Under the pieces are notes generated by a model. That model saw only the letters and a list, made by a program, of their open reading frames with translations. It did not search any database and was not told where the DNA came from. A program made the translations under genes and the position numbers. From Betaproteobacteria bacterium Ga0077527 (lineage in GTDB: Bacteria > Pseudomonadota > Gammaproteobacteria > Burkholderiales > SG8-41), in the NCBI GenBank assembly GCA_001464815.1, contig LNDW01000021.1:206323-270322 (forward strand): DNA of 64,000 bases, written 5' to 3'. Shown here in pieces: positions 62,800-64,000 of the stretch; the stretch's first letter is position 1; each line of letters begins with the position of its first letter.

Positions 62800-63221
62800 C
62801 ACCGGGGATGTATTTAACGTTTTGAAACAAATTAAGGCGAAGCGACGATATTCGACGAAAATTGTAAAAAAGATCCCCTGGCCTGGTAATTCCACTGCGA
62901 GTGTTCTTTTTCCCCGTGAGCTGCAAGCGCCTTATCAGGGTAGGCAGAGGCTGCGTTTCTTCGTGGCCGAGAAGCGCGCGATCTGGCGCGTGACCGTCAT
63001 GCAGTTCAAGCAGCAGGGGCTGGGCCTCCGTGTGGCGGCCATTCCAGCTCCGAAGTTGCGGTTACAACCCCCTTGTGTTTTTAGATCAGCCCATCGCGCC
63101 TACTGTATCCCGGTGGATTATTTAAGTATTTGTTTTTATTGATTAATTTTTTCTGGTCCGGAGCGTGCTGCCCATCCATAATCCACCGCTGCATTCGCCA
63201 CCCCATTTTGAGGAAGCCACC
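62800..63221. other. Gene-poor stretch, nothing convincing
   Basis: A 422-base gap. A plus-strand frame runs open from inside the lipoprotein gene to 63142, but its product has no coherent domain, base composition drifts (AT-rich at 62818-62880 and 63110-63155, GC-rich between), and no ribosome site or start is credible. The GC-rich middle, 62930-63060, could be the remnant of a gene. Motif copy E lies at 63121. Confidence 0.5.
63121..63150 (+). repeat. AT-rich 30-base motif, copy E (upstream of the DUF1993 gene)
   Basis: Plus strand reads TTTAAGTATTTGTTTTTATT then GATTAATTTT. It is directed at the broken DUF1993 gene, whose ATG lies 71 bases further on. Confidence 0.6.
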
Positions 63222-63703
63222 ATGACCATATCCATGTATCAAACCAGCGCGCCGCGTTTCATCAACATCCTCAACAACCTGTCCGCGATCCTCGACAAGG
63301 CGCAGGCCCATGTTGATGCCCACAAGCTCGACGCCTCTGCACTGACCCTGTATCGCCTGTATCCCGACATGTTCACGATGGCGCGCCAGGTGCAGATAGC
63401 CTGCGATACGGCTAAGGGCGCGGTGGCGCGGCTGGCGGGTGTGGATATTCCCCTGCACGAAGACACCGAGCAGACGCTTGCCGAGCTGAAGGCGCGTATC
63501 GCCAAGACCGTGGCTTTCATCGAAACAGTCAAGCCGGCGCAGATCGACGGCACTGAAGACAAGGACATCGTGCTGAAGCGTGGTGAAAAAACTACCACCT
63601 ACAAAGGCCAGCAAATTTTTATTTTCATGTCACCACCACCTACAACATCCTGCGCCACAATGGCGTGCCGGTCGGCAAGCGGGATTACCTCGGTAACCCG
63701 TGA
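63222..63703 (+). pseudogene. DUF1993 family gene, internal deletion and frameshift
   Basis: ATG at 63222 with GAGGAAG 5-6 bases upstream. The first 130 residues match DUF1993: MTISMYQTSAPRFINILNNL, LYPDMFTMARQVQIACDTAK, VARLAGVDIPLHEDTEQTLA. After TTYKGQQ (63594-63614) the frame is wrong: it reads IFIFMSPPPTTSCATM. Two bases on, the expected family ending is present (NFYFHVTTTYNILRHNGVPV through YLGNP and TGA at 63701). Family members have roughly YLLSFALP between GQ and NF; that block is missing and the frame is shifted, so about 25 bases were lost. In the original frame the product runs to 63716 with an altered C-terminus. Function of DUF1993 is unknown. Confidence 0.8.
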
Positions 63704-63740
63704 GTTGATGAAATGAGTTGATGAAAAAGAGTTGATGAAA
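63701..63740 (+). repeat. Tandem repeat, 13-base unit TGAGTTGATGAAA
   Basis: Two adjacent copies (63701-63713, 63714-63726) and a third, AA-spaced copy of GAGTTGATGAAA (63729-63740). It runs from the DUF1993 stop to the leader of the Bug receptor gene; each unit contains a stop and an ATG. Probably replication slippage. Confidence 0.8.
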
Positions 63741-63755
63741 TTCAGTGGAGGAGAC

Positions 63756-64000
63756 ATGTATAAAAAAATCATACTGACCACGCTGCTTGCGGCATTCGGC
63801 AGCAGCGGCCTCGCGCAGGCGCAGGCGACAGCTCAGTCGGCGGACAAGTATCCGGTGAAGCCGATCCGCATGATCGTCGGTTACGCCCCCGGCGGCGGCA
63901 GCGACATCATGGGCCGGCTGATCGCGCCGCAGATCACCGAGGCGCTGGGCCAGCAGGTCATCGTCGAGAACCGCGCCGGCCAGGCGCAGAACATCGCCGC
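63756..64000 (+). CDS. Bug/TctC family solute-binding protein, 3' end outside the window
   Basis: First 81 residues visible. ATG with GGAGGAG 6 bases upstream; signal peptide IILTTLLAAFGSSGLAQAQA; then KYPVKPIRMIVGYAPGGGSD, IMGRLIAPQITEALGQQVIV and ENRAGQAQNIAA, the hallmark N-terminus of Bug receptors for tripartite tricarboxylate transporters. They bind carboxylates or aromatic acids in the periplasm. The ligand is unknown. This family is heavily expanded in betaproteobacteria, supporting the taxonomic assignment. Confidence 0.93.
   Translation, partial: MYKKIILTTLLAAFGSSGLAQAQATAQSADKYPVKPIRMIVGYAPGGGSDIMGRLIAPQITEALGQQVIVENRAGQAQNIA

Noticed and set aside
62726..63142. Plus-strand frame of 138 codons after the small lipoprotein
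   Set aside because: Starts inside another gene, has mixed composition and no coherent domain or ribosome site; kept only as a possible remnant.
1..64000. tRNA, rRNA, insertion sequences, integrases, attachment sites
   Set aside because: None recognised on either strand by reading; no transposase or integrase motifs in any translated frame.

Overview
The window looks like chromosome of a GC-rich, facultatively anaerobic, nitrate-respiring betaproteobacterium. The grounds are a complete membrane-bound nitrate reductase operon, a cbb3 oxidase operon with its assembly genes, an Fnr-type regulator beside hemN, NnrS, two monoheme c-type cytochromes, and a Bug/TctC-type solute receptor at the right edge (a family expanded in Burkholderiales and relatives). 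Genus cannot be read from this sequence. No rRNA, tRNA, insertion sequence, prophage or CRISPR array was seen.

Layout. 1-3781 (minus): two tandem, translationally coupled SulP anion transporters, the first running off the left edge. 3869-4591: two small periplasmic cytochromes c. 4653-12000: mostly housekeeping genes (nth, an SH3-domain/M48 protease pair, rsxB, pyrD, an OmpR-type two-component pair, bpt, aat). 12026-18052: an Fnr-box-preceded ompW, the cbb3 copper ATPase ccoI with ccoS, and the nitrate sensor pair narXL. 18274-30259: three different NarK transporters, narGHJI and a PpiC-type isomerase. 30267-33247: nnrS, then an SbtA/SbtB bicarbonate transporter with its PII-like partner, and a SirB2-like membrane protein. 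33208-36753 (minus): flavin oxidoreductase, a second Crp/Fnr regulator, a radical SAM protein and a universal stress protein. 36901-45501: ccoNOQPGH, two tiny membrane proteins, fnr (minus), hemN and a TauE/SafE-type protein. 45540-52851 (minus): a periplasmic copper-handling block (SodC, Tat-exported Rieske protein, CusF-like, cupredoxin, multicopper oxidase, TolC-type channel, His/Met-rich proteins), divergent from a two-component pair at 53060-55188. 55292-62277: a CpxRA-like pair divergent from an ABC/HlyD/NodT export operon, with a GTAAA-N5-GTAAA box between them. 62341-64000: a small lipoprotein, a poor 420-base gap, a DUF1993 gene broken by an internal deletion, a 13-base repeat and the start of a Bug/TctC receptor gene.

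How it works together. The central 30 kb is a micro-oxic/anaerobic respiration island. NarXL and one or two Fnr-like regulators would switch on nitrate uptake (three NarKs), NarGHI, the cbb3 oxidase and anaerobic haem synthesis. Four anaeroboxes support this: two match TTGAT-N4-ATCAA perfectly (before ompW and before the radical SAM/regulator pair) and two have one mismatch (before ccoN and before hemN/fnr). Copper supply to cbb3 (CcoI, CcoS, CcoG, SafE-like) and copper detoxification sit in the same window.

The most unexpected signals are: a roughly 30-base AT-rich motif in five separate gene junctions of otherwise GC-rich DNA; the SbtAB pair attached to the nar region; an approximately 140-residue polar insert inside a SulP membrane domain; a 36-base near-perfect palindrome built around an Fnr box; a 25-residue membrane microprotein coupled to a sensor kinase; and the DUF1993 deletion.
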